From Acinetobacter sp. ANC 3781 (GTDB taxonomy: Bacteria > Pseudomonadota > Gammaproteobacteria > Pseudomonadales > Moraxellaceae): DNA of 64,000 nt. Below the pieces are notes generated by a model, which ran no database searches, was not told where the DNA came from, and saw only the letters and a program-made list of their open reading frames with translations. Of this stretch, positions 18,475-25,619 are shown piece by piece (within the stretch, counting starts at the first letter, position 1; every line of letters begins with the position of its first letter). The position numbers were made by a program, and so were the translations under genes. The stretch lies in the NCBI RefSeq assembly GCF_004331285.1, contig NZ_SJOH01000001.1, positions 62,001 through 126,000 on the forward strand, read 5' to 3'.

Positions 18475-18780
18475 ATGAATACAACTTGGATGAAGTCTCT
18501 GGTTTTCTGGATTATTTTACTTATTGTCATGTTCGCAGTGTTTCAATGCAGTCAAAATTCTGAAAATAAAAAACAGGCTTCCGCACTCATGTATGAACGC
18601 TTATTTCATTGTACCCGTAATTTACCCCAAAAGAATCTGGATGTTTTAAAACATATTCAACAACAACTCAAACCTGAACTCACTCAAGCCGAGCTGATGG
18701 AATTGATCAAGGAGTGCCGTAAAGCACACCCCTTACAAAGCAAAGAAAATTATATCAACTTAATAAAATCGCTTAAATAA
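18475..18780 (+). CDS. Small membrane-anchored hypothetical protein
   Basis: 101 residues: one N-terminal membrane segment (LVFWIILLIVMFAVFQC) then a charged helical domain with two Cys (LFHCTRNL and IKECRKAH). No Shine-Dalgarno is obvious before the ATG; the sequence is ataaatctt. Function unknown. It sits between two tRNA-Asn units. Confidence 0.65.
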   Translation: MNTTWMKSLVFWIILLIVMFAVFQCSQNSENKKQASALMYERLFHCTRNLPQKNLDVLKHIQQQLKPELTQAELMELIKECRKAHPLQSKENYINLIKSLK

Positions 18781-18843
18781 CAAGCAATAAGTTTATTTTT
18801 AAAACATTCAATTCATTTTCACGGTTTTTTTAAGCATAAGCCC

Positions 18844-18872
18844 TTGACCCTTTAAGCTTAGATACATAGAAT
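18844..18872 (+). promoter_or_regulatory. Promoter of tRNA-Asn copy 4
   Basis: TTGACC and TAGAAT separated by 17 bases, 11 bases before the tRNA. Confidence 0.8.
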
Positions 18873-18883
18873 GCGTATCAGAT

Positions 18884-18959
18884 TCTCCAATAGCTCAGTC
18901 GGTAGAGCGACGGACTGTTAATCCGCAGGTCCCTGGTTCGAGCCCAGGTTGGAGAGCCA
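18884..18959 (+). tRNA. tRNA-Asn (GUU), copy 4
   Basis: 76 nucleotides with CCA; same sequence as copies 1 and 2 including the TCTCCAA/TTGGAGA acceptor stem and GTT anticodon. Confidence 0.98.
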
Positions 18960-18965
18960 AATTCT

Positions 18966-18994
18966 AAAAACCCACTCTGATGAGTGGGTTTTTT
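18966..18994 (+). terminator. Terminator after tRNA-Asn copy 4
   Basis: AAAAACCCACTC-tgat-GAGTGGGTTTTTT perfect stem. An alternative GTG start of the next gene at 18984 would fall inside it, one reason to prefer the later start. Confidence 0.92.
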
Positions 18995-19013
18995 CTTATA
19001 TCAAGATTTTATT

Positions 19014-19460
19014 GTGTTCGATTCAAGTCAATTCACTTTTTTTCTTATTGGTTGTATTGCCAGTCTTGCTTTACTGACTATTGTTTTTCAGCAATTGTTC
19101 AAACCACGGCAAAAATTCTTTCCCAAACGTGTAATCACGCATTTCGAAAGCAAGATGTTTATTCGTCTCAAAGAAACCTTCCCTCAACATCATCTTCTGG
19201 CCCAAGTCGCTTTTAGTGCTTTAATTACCAACAATAACTTGAAGATCCGCAATAAGTTCAATCGTAAAGTAACCGACTTCGTTTTATTGAATCAAAAGCT
19301 TGAGGTGGTTGCCATTATCGAGCTGGATGATCCCAGCCATATAGGCAAAGAACAGGAAGATGCTGAACGAGATGCCATGCTAAATGAAGCTGGCTATCAG
19401 GTTTATCGCTATACCGATATTCCGAGTGCCGATCGCTTAAGAAGAGACATTTTAAATTAG
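19014..19460 (+). CDS. DUF2726 domain protein, membrane-anchored
   Basis: A 148-residue protein with an N-terminal membrane segment (FTFFLIGCIASLALLTIVF) and a DUF2726 domain at about 45-145. VTDFVLLNQKLEVVAIIELDDPSH and RDAMLNEAGYQVYRYT follow the restriction-endonuclease-like D-ExK fold pattern, although the exact catalytic set is not certain. GTG 19014 is preferred over GTG 18984, which overlaps the tRNA terminator; neither has a strong Shine-Dalgarno. The biological role of this family is unknown. Confidence 0.75.
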   Translation: MFDSSQFTFFLIGCIASLALLTIVFQQLFKPRQKFFPKRVITHFESKMFIRLKETFPQHHLLAQVAFSALITNNNLKIRNKFNRKVTDFVLLNQKLEVVAIIELDDPSHIGKEQEDAERDAMLNEAGYQVYRYTDIPSADRLRRDILN

Positions 19461-19477
19461 TTCAATCTGTCAATGAA

Positions 19478-19500
19478 AGCCACCTTATCGGTGGCTAGAT
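19478..19500. terminator. Hairpin between convergent genes
   Basis: AGCCACC-ttatc-GGTGGCT perfect seven-base-pair stem with short T-rich flanks (agattt and, on the minus strand, ttcatt). Confidence 0.55.
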
Positions 19501-19514
19501 TTCACCGATCCAGA

Positions 19515-19757
19515 TCATCTATTTTCTTGCTGTTCAGCTGATTCAGTAACCGCTTCTGAAGCAGATTGTTCAGCTGCTTCACGTGCTTTAATCCGTTCCA
19601 GTATTTGCGCTTGCTGCTGTTTATATTTTTCTTGATTTTTCTCATCACTACTGACTGCAAGATAAGCCATAGTCACCAGAAAAATAGGAATGCATAACCC
19701 CAATGTCATCCAAATAATCATCTTCTTCGTATTTGGCTTCGAGCTGGACTGTGACAT
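19515..19757 (-). CDS. Small membrane-anchored hypothetical protein
   Basis: About 80 residues: an N-terminal basic stretch, one membrane segment (MIIWMTLGLCIPIFLVTMAYLAV) and a Glu/Gln/Ala-rich coiled-coil-like tail. The start is uncertain: ATG 19760 and ATG 19757 are adjacent, and GTAGGTG spaces better to the second. Function unknown. Confidence 0.6.
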   Translation of the reverse strand: MSQSSSKPNTKKMIIWMTLGLCIPIFLVTMAYLAVSSDEKNQEKYKQQQAQILERIKAREAAEQSASEAVTESAEQQENR

Positions 19758-19850
19758 CATCAACACCTACAGGATTCATCAATAAAAATATAGTCCAATA
19801 TACTTGAAGTACTGAAGTACAACCATTTTTAATCCTATTCATCAGGTCAT

Positions 19851-19879
19851 AAAAAAAAGCACCGCCAATCGATGCTTTT
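19851..19879 (-). terminator. Terminator after ubiCA
   Basis: On the minus strand AAAAGCA, an 11-base loop and TGCTTTT followed by further T (eight in all). It lies about 30 bases past the ubiA stop. Confidence 0.75.
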
Positions 19880-19907
19880 AATTTATTTAGACCTTATCGC
19901 TTTAAGA

Positions 19908-20786
19908 TTACAGCAATGCAATAAAAATTCCGGCAAAAATAATCAGTCCTACCCAACGGTTATGACGGAATGCCCAAAAGCAGAGTTGCGGATTTCTGTC
20001 TTTAGTTTTTGCCCATTGATAGATAAAGTCAGCCACCACCACCAGCAATGCAGTTAATCCAAAAGGAATAAGTAAATTCTCTCGGTACAATGCTCCACCA
20101 ATCAGCAGTACACTTGCTGCCTGTAATAGCGAGATGATTTCAATGTCGTATTTTCCAAATAAAATCGCAGTTGATTTTACGCCTATTTTTAAATCATATT
20201 CACGGTCAGTAATGGCATATTGCGTATCATAAGCCACCGTCCAGGCCAGATTACCAAAGTATAAAAGCCAACAGGTCAAGTCAGGTGTCTGCCCGACTGC
20301 AGTATATGCCATCGGAATAGACCACGAAAATGCCGCACCTAAAAATACTTGCGGCAAGTTGGTATAGCGTTTCATAAATGGATAGATAAACGCTAATAAC
20401 AATGCACCAAATGACCAGTAAAAGGTTTCGATGGGCAAAAAGAATAATAGCGCCGCACTTGCCGCAACAAGAATTAAAAATACCCAAATGGCTTCTATCG
20501 GCTTAATCACGCCTGTCGCTAAAGGTCGATCCTTGGTTCTGGCTACAGCACCATCTACTTTACGGTCAGCAAAATCATTGATGGCACAGCCTGCTGCACG
20601 CATAAAAACAATACCCAAGATCATCAGAAGCAGTACTTTTAAATCTGGCCTGCCTTGGTTTGCAATCCACAATGCCCACATGGTCGGCCAAAACACCAAC
20701 TCTGTACCAATCGGCTTATCAAAGCGACATAAATAGTAATACGCTGCTAAACGCTCACGCCATGCAATTTGTTGTGCAGTATCCAT
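19908..20786 (-). CDS. ubiA: 4-hydroxybenzoate polyprenyltransferase
   Basis: A 292-residue integral membrane prenyltransferase that attaches the polyprenyl tail to 4-hydroxybenzoate in ubiquinone synthesis. Both Asp-rich motifs are present: NDFADRKVDG near residue 66 and DREYDLKIGVKS near 190. Eight or nine hydrophobic segments alternate as expected. It follows ubiC by 32 bases, so substrate supply and use are in one operon. Confidence 0.95.
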   Translation of the reverse strand: MDTAQQIAWRERLAAYYYLCRFDKPIGTELVFWPTMWALWIANQGRPDLKVLLLMILGIVFMRAAGCAINDFADRKVDGAVARTKDRPLATGVIKPIEAIWVFLILVAASAALLFFLPIETFYWSFGALLLAFIYPFMKRYTNLPQVFLGAAFSWSIPMAYTAVGQTPDLTCWLLYFGNLAWTVAYDTQYAITDREYDLKIGVKSTAILFGKYDIEIISLLQAASVLLIGGALYRENLLIPFGLTALLVVVADFIYQWAKTKDRNPQLCFWAFRHNRWVGLIIFAGIFIALL

Positions 20787-20818
20787 GACTGTCCTTAACC
20801 CATATTCTGTTAAATGTT

Positions 20819-21319
20819 TTACTGTGAAGTATTTTGCTGAATAAACTGTTCAAACGCAGGCAAAAAAGTCTCTTGAACAATAAATTTACAACCATGCCAA
20901 GTATAGCAACTTTGCCGTGTCCAGCCATCTTCAAGCAAAACCACGCGGCGCTCACAATCTGGATTGGTACGTTGAAATAAGAACCAGCCAATCGGTTTTT
21001 TACCAATATGCTGAAAGATACGTGCACGGGACTGCAGACTTAAAATCGGAAAGATACTTTTCGCTTTAACCCAAGGCTGGTCTTCACAACCATATAAATA
21101 GCTTTCACGCACCCATGAGCTATGCTGATGTGACATTTTCATCCATTTTGCATCACTAAAATTCAAACGCTGAAAATGTTCTTGAATCGGTTCTACCTTA
21201 AAAATTCCAGCGGCCACATCAGTAAGTTGCTGAGTCAAAGAACCGTATGCATACAACCACGGGCGTAATTCAGCAGGAATTCGCATATCCTCTATTTTAT
21301 ATCCTCGCTTGTTCTGCAT
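20819..21319 (-). CDS. ubiC: Chorismate pyruvate-lyase
   Basis: A 166-residue cytosolic enzyme making 4-hydroxybenzoate from chorismate. MRIPAELRPWLYAYGSLTQQL, WVRESYLYGCEDQPWVKAKSIFP and the RTNPDCERRVV stretch fit UbiC, with the Arg in WVRE and a Glu (VQETF) near the end as expected active-site residues. The frame starts at ATG 21319; a second ATG 11 codons later (MRIPAEL) aligns better to short homologues and may be the real start. First gene of ubiCA. Confidence 0.88.
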   Translation of the reverse strand: MQNKRGYKIEDMRIPAELRPWLYAYGSLTQQLTDVAAGIFKVEPIQEHFQRLNFSDAKWMKMSHQHSSWVRESYLYGCEDQPWVKAKSIFPILSLQSRARIFQHIGKKPIGWFLFQRTNPDCERRVVLLEDGWTRQSCYTWHGCKFIVQETFLPAFEQFIQQNTSQ

Positions 21320-21429
21320 AAACCCACTGCTCGTTTAAGTTAATTGCTCTTAATCTCATATATACATCAGGTTAGCAATAGCCGAGCTCACTTAACCCTC
21401 ACTTCCTCACCCTATTCAATCAAATATGA

Positions 21430-21714
21430 TTAACAATTATCCGTCTTGGCAATCACTTCAAATTTGCCTTGCGGAGTCTTGATTAAAATCATCCCTTCAG
21501 CACTCAAATAAAAACTTTGCGGATAAGCATAATCCAGCGCCAGCTCGGGATTTTTTAAAGCTACAAATTCTGCCTGCTTATAACCTTCCACAGTACGGCC
21601 TACTTCTAGGTACGTCACAGCAGAAAAATTCATTTTAAAACCTTGATCATGATCTTTTGGATTAACCCAAGGATAGAAACTGGTGTGTTTTTTACGCTGT
21701 GCCATATAGGTCAT
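21430..21714 (-). CDS. Hypothetical protein
   Basis: A 94-residue soluble protein of unknown function beginning MTYMAQRKKHTSFYPWVNPKD and ending in beta-rich sequence (GMILIKTPQGKFEVIAKT). No Shine-Dalgarno is clear; ATG 21705 (MAQRKK) is an alternative start. It lies downstream of the glnA terminator and upstream of ubiC in the same direction. Confidence 0.6.
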   Translation of the reverse strand: MTYMAQRKKHTSFYPWVNPKDHDQGFKMNFSAVTYLEVGRTVEGYKQAEFVALKNPELALDYAYPQSFYLSAEGMILIKTPQGKFEVIAKTDNC

Positions 21715-21744
21715 CTAATATTCATTAATATAAACAGATGATAC

Positions 21745-21774
21745 AAAAAAACCCGCGACATGCGCGGGTTTTTT
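21745..21774 (-). terminator. Terminator after glnA
   Basis: AAAAAACCCGCG-acatg-CGCGGGTTTTTT; strong GC stem flanked by A and T runs, usable on both strands. Confidence 0.92.
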
Positions 21775-21796
21775 CAAGCTTAAATTCAGATCAGAA

Positions 21797-23206
21797 TTAA
21801 AGGCTGTAGTACATGTCGAATTCAACTGGGTGAGTCGTCGTATTCAAGCGACGTACTTCTTCAGTTTTAACTTCGATATATGCATCAAGCATATCTTTAG
21901 TGAATACGCCACCTTTTAACAGGTAGTCATGATCCGCCTGAAGTGCTTCAAGCGCCATATCTAGGCTATGCGCAACTGTAGGGATTTTCGCTTCTTCTTC
22001 AGGAGGAAGATCATACAAGTTTTTGTCAGCAGCTTCACCTGGGTGAATCTTGTTTTGGATACCGTCAAGACCAGCCATCAACAATGCTGCGAAACCTAAG
22101 TACGGGTTCATCATTGGATCTGGGAAACGTGCTTCAATACGCTTGCCTTTCGGGCTAGAAACGTAAGGAATACGGATTGACGCTGAACGGTTACGTGCTG
22201 AGTAAGCAAGCATAATCGGAGCTTCATAATGTGGCACTAAACGCTTGTACGAGTTAGTAGAAGGGTTAGTAATCGCATTCAATGAACGTGCGTGTTTGAT
22301 CACACCGCCAATGAAGTAAAGCGCCATTTCTGACAAACCTGCGTATTCATCCCCTGCAAACAAGTTCTTGCCATCTTTAGAGATTGACATGTGAACGTGC
22401 ATACCAGAACCATTATCGCCAACCATAGGCTTAGGCATAAAGGTCGCTGTTTTAGCATATTGGTGCGCAACGTTCCAAACTGCATATTTGAACTGTTGTA
22501 CTTCGTCCGCCTTACGAACCATAGTATTGAAGCTCACACCAATTTCTAACTGGCAAGATGCAACTTCGTGGTGATGTACTTCCACACGACCAGGGCCCAT
22601 GATATCTTCGATTTTTGCACACATTTCTGCACGCATATCATGTGAAGAATCCACAGGAGGAACCGGGAAGTAACCGCCTTTAACACGTGGACGATGACCT
22701 GAGTTACCACCTTCATAATCTTTGTTGGTTGACCAGGCAGCTTCTTCAGCGATTAATGTATGGCGCGCGCCAGACATATCGATTTCCCATTTCACTTCGT
22801 CAAAAACAAAGAATTCTGGTTCCGGACCAAAGAATGCAGTATCCCCAATACCTGTAGATTTTAAATATTCTTCTGCACGGCGAGCAATTGAACGTGGGTC
22901 ACGGTCGTAACCTTGGCCAGTTGAAGGCTCAATCACGTCACAAGTGACAACAACTGTTGCTTCAGCAAAGAATGGGTCAAGGAAGCATGTTTCAGCATCT
23001 GGACGTAAAATCATGTCCGACGCTTCAATGCCTTTCCAACCTGCAATTGAAGAACCATCAAACATTTTACCGTCTTCAAATGTATCTTCGTCAATCGTAT
23101 CTGCTGGGTAAGTTACGTGTTGCTCTTTACCCTTAGTATCAGTAAAGCGAAAATCGACCCATTTTGCGCCACTTTCTTGGATGAGTTGAAGGACCTTGTT
23201 CGCCAT
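21797..23206 (-). CDS. glnA: Glutamine synthetase type I
   Basis: 469 residues, the usual length of bacterial GSI-beta, condensing glutamate and ammonia with ATP. Signatures: FDGSSIAGW, the metal-binding [31 protein letters not shown] and the adenylylation site [12 protein letters not shown] 23206 matches the family N-terminus; ATG 23212, two codons earlier, sits only four bases from GGAG. A sigma54 promoter and NtrC-like site lie upstream, so nitrogen limitation should induce it. Confidence 0.97.
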   Translation of the reverse strand: MANKVLQLIQESGAKWVDFRFTDTKGKEQHVTYPADTIDEDTFEDGKMFDGSSIAGWKGIEASDMILRPDAETCFLDPFFAEATVVVTCDVIEPSTGQGYDRDPRSIARRAEEYLKSTGIGDTAFFGPEPEFFVFDEVKWEIDMSGARHTLIAEEAAWSTNKDYEGGNSGHRPRVKGGYFPVPPVDSSHDMRAEMCAKIEDIMGPGRVEVHHHEVASCQLEIGVSFNTMVRKADEVQQFKYAVWNVAHQYAKTATFMPKPMVGDNGSGMHVHMSISKDGKNLFAGDEYAGLSEMALYFIGGVIKHARSLNAITNPSTNSYKRLVPHYEAPIMLAYSARNRSASIRIPYVSSPKGKRIEARFPDPMMNPYLGFAALLMAGLDGIQNKIHPGEAADKNLYDLPPEEEAKIPTVAHSLDMALEALQADHDYLLKGGVFTKDMLDAYIEVKTEEVRRLNTTTHPVEFDMYYSL

Positions 23207-23272
23207 GCTCATTTTGCTCCGATGATTTTTTGTTGCACCTGCTAAGTGCGTGTTAGTAGTTGGCAGTTATTA

Positions 23273-23289
23273 AGCAATTCCCATACCAA
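23273..23289 (-). promoter_or_regulatory. Sigma54 promoter of glnA
   Basis: On the minus strand TTGGTATGGGAATTGCT: GG and GC with exactly ten bases between, matching the -24/-12 consensus at nearly all positions. About 67 bases before the glnA start. Confidence 0.82.
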
Positions 23290-23435
23290 CTTTAAAAAAC
23301 AAAGATAAAATATTGAATTCTTTATCAGAATAGAAGATTTAGATACTTTAGTTTGAGGCTATTATACTGTGTGCAAATGCAAATGCACCATATTCAAACA
23401 CTCTAGATTATATTTGTTTAAAAAGCCGCTCCCAG

Positions 23436-23452
23436 TGTATCAAAATGGTGCA
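23436..23452 (-). promoter_or_regulatory. Probable NtrC enhancer site
   Basis: TGTATC-AAAAT-GGTGCA: one half matches the NtrC consensus TGCACC-N5-GGTGCA in full and the other in four of six positions. It lies about 150 bases upstream of the sigma54 promoter. A second, weaker site (TGCACC half only) begins at 23384. Confidence 0.6.
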
Positions 23453-24194
23453 GATTTATTTTTAAAAGTTGTAAATACGCTTGATCTTTAGCTACTTTGT
23501 TTAATTTTGTTAATATTAGATTTAAATAAGGAATTAAAAATTAATTTTTATCCATGCTAATGATTTGATTAGATAATATATCGACTCTTTCATTTTATCC
23601 TCACTTCTAAATTTAAAATTAGAACAATCCTATCTCATTATTTTTACAATATTTTATATTTCTTACACTTTAATCCGCCGTTTTTTTCAACACTTAAATA
23701 AAGAGGGACAGTGCGCCATTTTGGGGATCAGGGCTAGATAGCCTTCGCTTTTATTGATGCTCTTTTATTAAGCACAGCTTCAACTAATCAAATCTTAATA
23801 CAAATCTAAATTACTTATGATTAATCTAATAGTTCACTTGAATTTTAGATTTTATTGATTTTATTAATTTTATTGATTTTATTGATTTTAAATTTGAATA
23901 CAGTCGCCATATTTAGATTTGCTTTTAATGATTGAAATAACGAATGATGAATTTCACTTAAGATAAAATGCAAATAAACCCGCCTATTCTCATCATGTGA
24001 TCCCTCTAAAATCATTATCATAGAAATAGTTCAGCCGAAAATGCTTATTTTTTGCTATGATTATTCACACTCCGTTTTTTATCCGTTTTAATAAGCTTTA
24101 TTGACATAAGGTTGCGCTCTGAAACTGGACATAACGTGAGTATTCCTGGACTATTCTAGCACATATAAGTGCATAAATTTCAATAGGTTAGCTC
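23453..24194. other. Host intergenic region that originally preceded trpG
   Basis: About 740 AT-rich bases with no ORF. The right end is immediately followed by the left remnant of the trpG start, so the native trpG promoter should be here, but no clear -35/-10 pair could be chosen. It includes a 9-base tandem repeat and an atypical less AT-rich patch around 23708-23755. Confidence 0.5.
23848..23890 (+). repeat. 9-base tandem repeat
   Basis: GATTTTATT repeated 4.8 times with one base change in the third copy (AATTTTATT). In the host segment upstream of attL. Confidence 0.85.
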
Positions 24195-24211
24195 ATGCTT
24201 TTAATGATCGA
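24195..24211 (+). other. attL: remnant of the original trpG start
   Basis: ATGCTTTTAATGATCGA resembles the first codons of trpG at the other end (ATGCTTCTCATGATCGA at 59940-59956). The last eight bases, ATGATCGA, are identical and are the likely crossover core. Upstream, ATTTCAATAGGTTA (24177-24190) parallels ATTTCAAGAGGTTA at 59918-59931. Left of the core is host DNA, right of it is phage. Confidence 0.82.
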
Positions 24212-24235
24212 AAATAACCACTACAATTAAATGCT

Positions 24236-24303
24236 GTTAAATACCATTAAAACAAAATCAGCAAGTCCTTATTTTTATACAATCCGTGTTAAATGCCATT
24301 AAA
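24236..24303 (+). repeat. Two 16-base direct repeats beside attL
   Basis: GTTAAATACCATTAAA at 24236-24251 and GTTAAATGCCATTAAA at 24288-24303 (15 of 16 identical), starts 52 bases apart, between the core and int. Probable integrase or Xis/IHF arm sites. Confidence 0.65.
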
Positions 24304-24313
24304 TATAATTAAA

Positions 24314-24377
24314 TTGAATTAAACACTTTTGTGAGTAATATAGTGAGTAACAATACTCAAGTCATCGCGTTACTCAC
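24314..24377 (+). promoter_or_regulatory. int promoter overlapped by GTGAGTAA sites
   Basis: TTGAAT (24314-24319), 16 bases, TAATAT (24336-24341). GTGAGTAA occurs at 24331-24338 and 24343-24350, and inverted (TTACTCAC) at 24370-24377, abutting the int ATG. The first copy covers the -10. No Shine-Dalgarno is visible before int. Binding of Int or Xis here would repress int; this is inference. Confidence 0.55.
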
Positions 24378-25595
24378 ATGCTCAACGATACCAAGATAAA
24401 AAAACTAAAACCAATGGACAAACCTTATCGTATTGCAGACCAAGGTGGACTTTGTATTGAAGTCCGCTCAACTGGTGCAAAGCTCTGGCGTGTACGTTAT
24501 CGCTTCGCAGGTAAGGCATCCATGATTAGTTTGGGTGAGTATCCTATTATCGGTTTAGCTGAAGCAAGACAAAAACAAGAAGAAATAAAAACCTTACTCG
24601 CAAACAATATAGATCCAGCTGCACACCGTCAGCAGCAAAAATTGGATTTAAATAACATAGATAAAAATAGCTTTGCGATTATTGCGAATGAATATGCAGC
24701 TGAGCGACTAAGTGAAAAATCACAAACTTATATAGATGCTTTTCGCCGTTCCATGGAAAAAGATGTATTTGGTGTGATTGGTCATAAGAACATTAAAGAC
24801 GTTACATCGGCTGACGTGCTTAAGATTATGCAAAATACGGTCAAACGTGTGCAGGATCAGAACAACCGAGGCACTGGCGAAGTTACAGCAATTGAAAATA
24901 GAAAGAAGATTGGCTCTGTGATGAGGTATGCCATTGCGACATTAAGAGCTGAGAATGATCCGACCTATGCGGTACGTGAAGTGATTGAGCGCCCAGAGGT
25001 TGAGCATGCAAGGCCATTAACTTTAGCTGAACGAAAGTATTTTCGATCAAGAATTAAAAGTTATGGTGGTGCCGAGTCTACAGTGAATTCCATTCTATGC
25101 TTATTTTACACAATGCTTAGAACAGTTGAGATTAGACGCATGCAGTGGTCTTTTATTGACTTTGAAAACAAGACTATTACTTTTGAAAAGCAGACACGTG
25201 AACAGCTTAAAAAAGGCATGCGACTCACCAAGAAAAATAAGACGCATATTGTGCCGATGTCAGAACAGGTTTATCAAATTTTGCTGCGCCAAAAGAAATT
25301 AACAGGTCGTAAAAAGTATGTGTTTGAAGCTGTTTATAATGGCGGCATGATGCCAGCGACTACAATTAATAGAGCATTGCAGTACATCATGCAGAATGTC
25401 ACAGCGCATGATTTTAGAGCTACTGCATCAACTTTGTTAAATGAGCTTGGATATGATGAGAAATGGATTGAAAAGCAATTAGCTCACCAAGAAGCCAATA
25501 AAACCAAAGCGACTTACGACCATTCAAAGCACCTGACTGAACGCAGACAGATGCTTCAAGACTGGGCGGATATTATTGATAGCTGGGAAGAATAA
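24378..25595 (+). CDS. int: Tyrosine-type site-specific integrase
   Basis: A 405-residue recombinase with an N-terminal DUF4102 arm-binding domain (residues 1-85: LNDTKIKKLKPMDKPYRIAD to SLGEYPIIGLAEARQ) and a C-terminal catalytic domain. Catalytic residues: Arg248 in MLRTVEIRR, His344 and Arg347 in AHDFRAT, His370 in LAHQE and Tyr380 in ATYDHS. It lies just inside attL, transcribed away from it. It catalyses insertion into the trpG start and, with Xis, excision. Confidence 0.95.
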   Translation: MLNDTKIKKLKPMDKPYRIADQGGLCIEVRSTGAKLWRVRYRFAGKASMISLGEYPIIGLAEARQKQEEIKTLLANNIDPAAHRQQQKLDLNNIDKNSFAIIANEYAAERLSEKSQTYIDAFRRSMEKDVFGVIGHKNIKDVTSADVLKIMQNTVKRVQDQNNRGTGEVTAIENRKKIGSVMRYAIATLRAENDPTYAVREVIERPEVEHARPLTLAERKYFRSRIKSYGGAESTVNSILCLFYTMLRTVEIRRMQWSFIDFENKTITFEKQTREQLKKGMRLTKKNKTHIVPMSEQVYQILLRQKKLTGRKKYVFEAVYNGGMMPATTINRALQYIMQNVTAHDFRATASTLLNELGYDEKWIEKQLAHQEANKTKATYDHSKHLTERRQMLQDWADIIDSWEE

Positions 25596-25604
25596 ATCCC
25601 TTAC

Positions 25605-25618
25605 TTGAGGGCCCTCAA
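25605..25618. repeat. Perfect 14-base palindrome between int and endolysin stops
   Basis: TTGAGGGCCCTCAA lies in the 24-base gap between the convergent int and endolysin stops. It has no loop and no T-run, so it is not a standard terminator. Confidence 0.6.
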
Positions 25619-25619
25619 A

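Noticed and set aside
14402-18959. tRNA-Asn genes as prophage attachment site
   Set aside because: No partial tRNA copy occurs at either prophage end; the matching sequences are at the trpG start.
18984-19013. GTG 18984 as start of the DUF2726 gene
   Set aside because: It falls inside the terminator hairpin of tRNA-Asn copy 4.
23848-24303. CRISPR array in the repeat-containing region
   Set aside because: Repeats are 9 and 16 bases, without regular spacers, and no cas gene is near.
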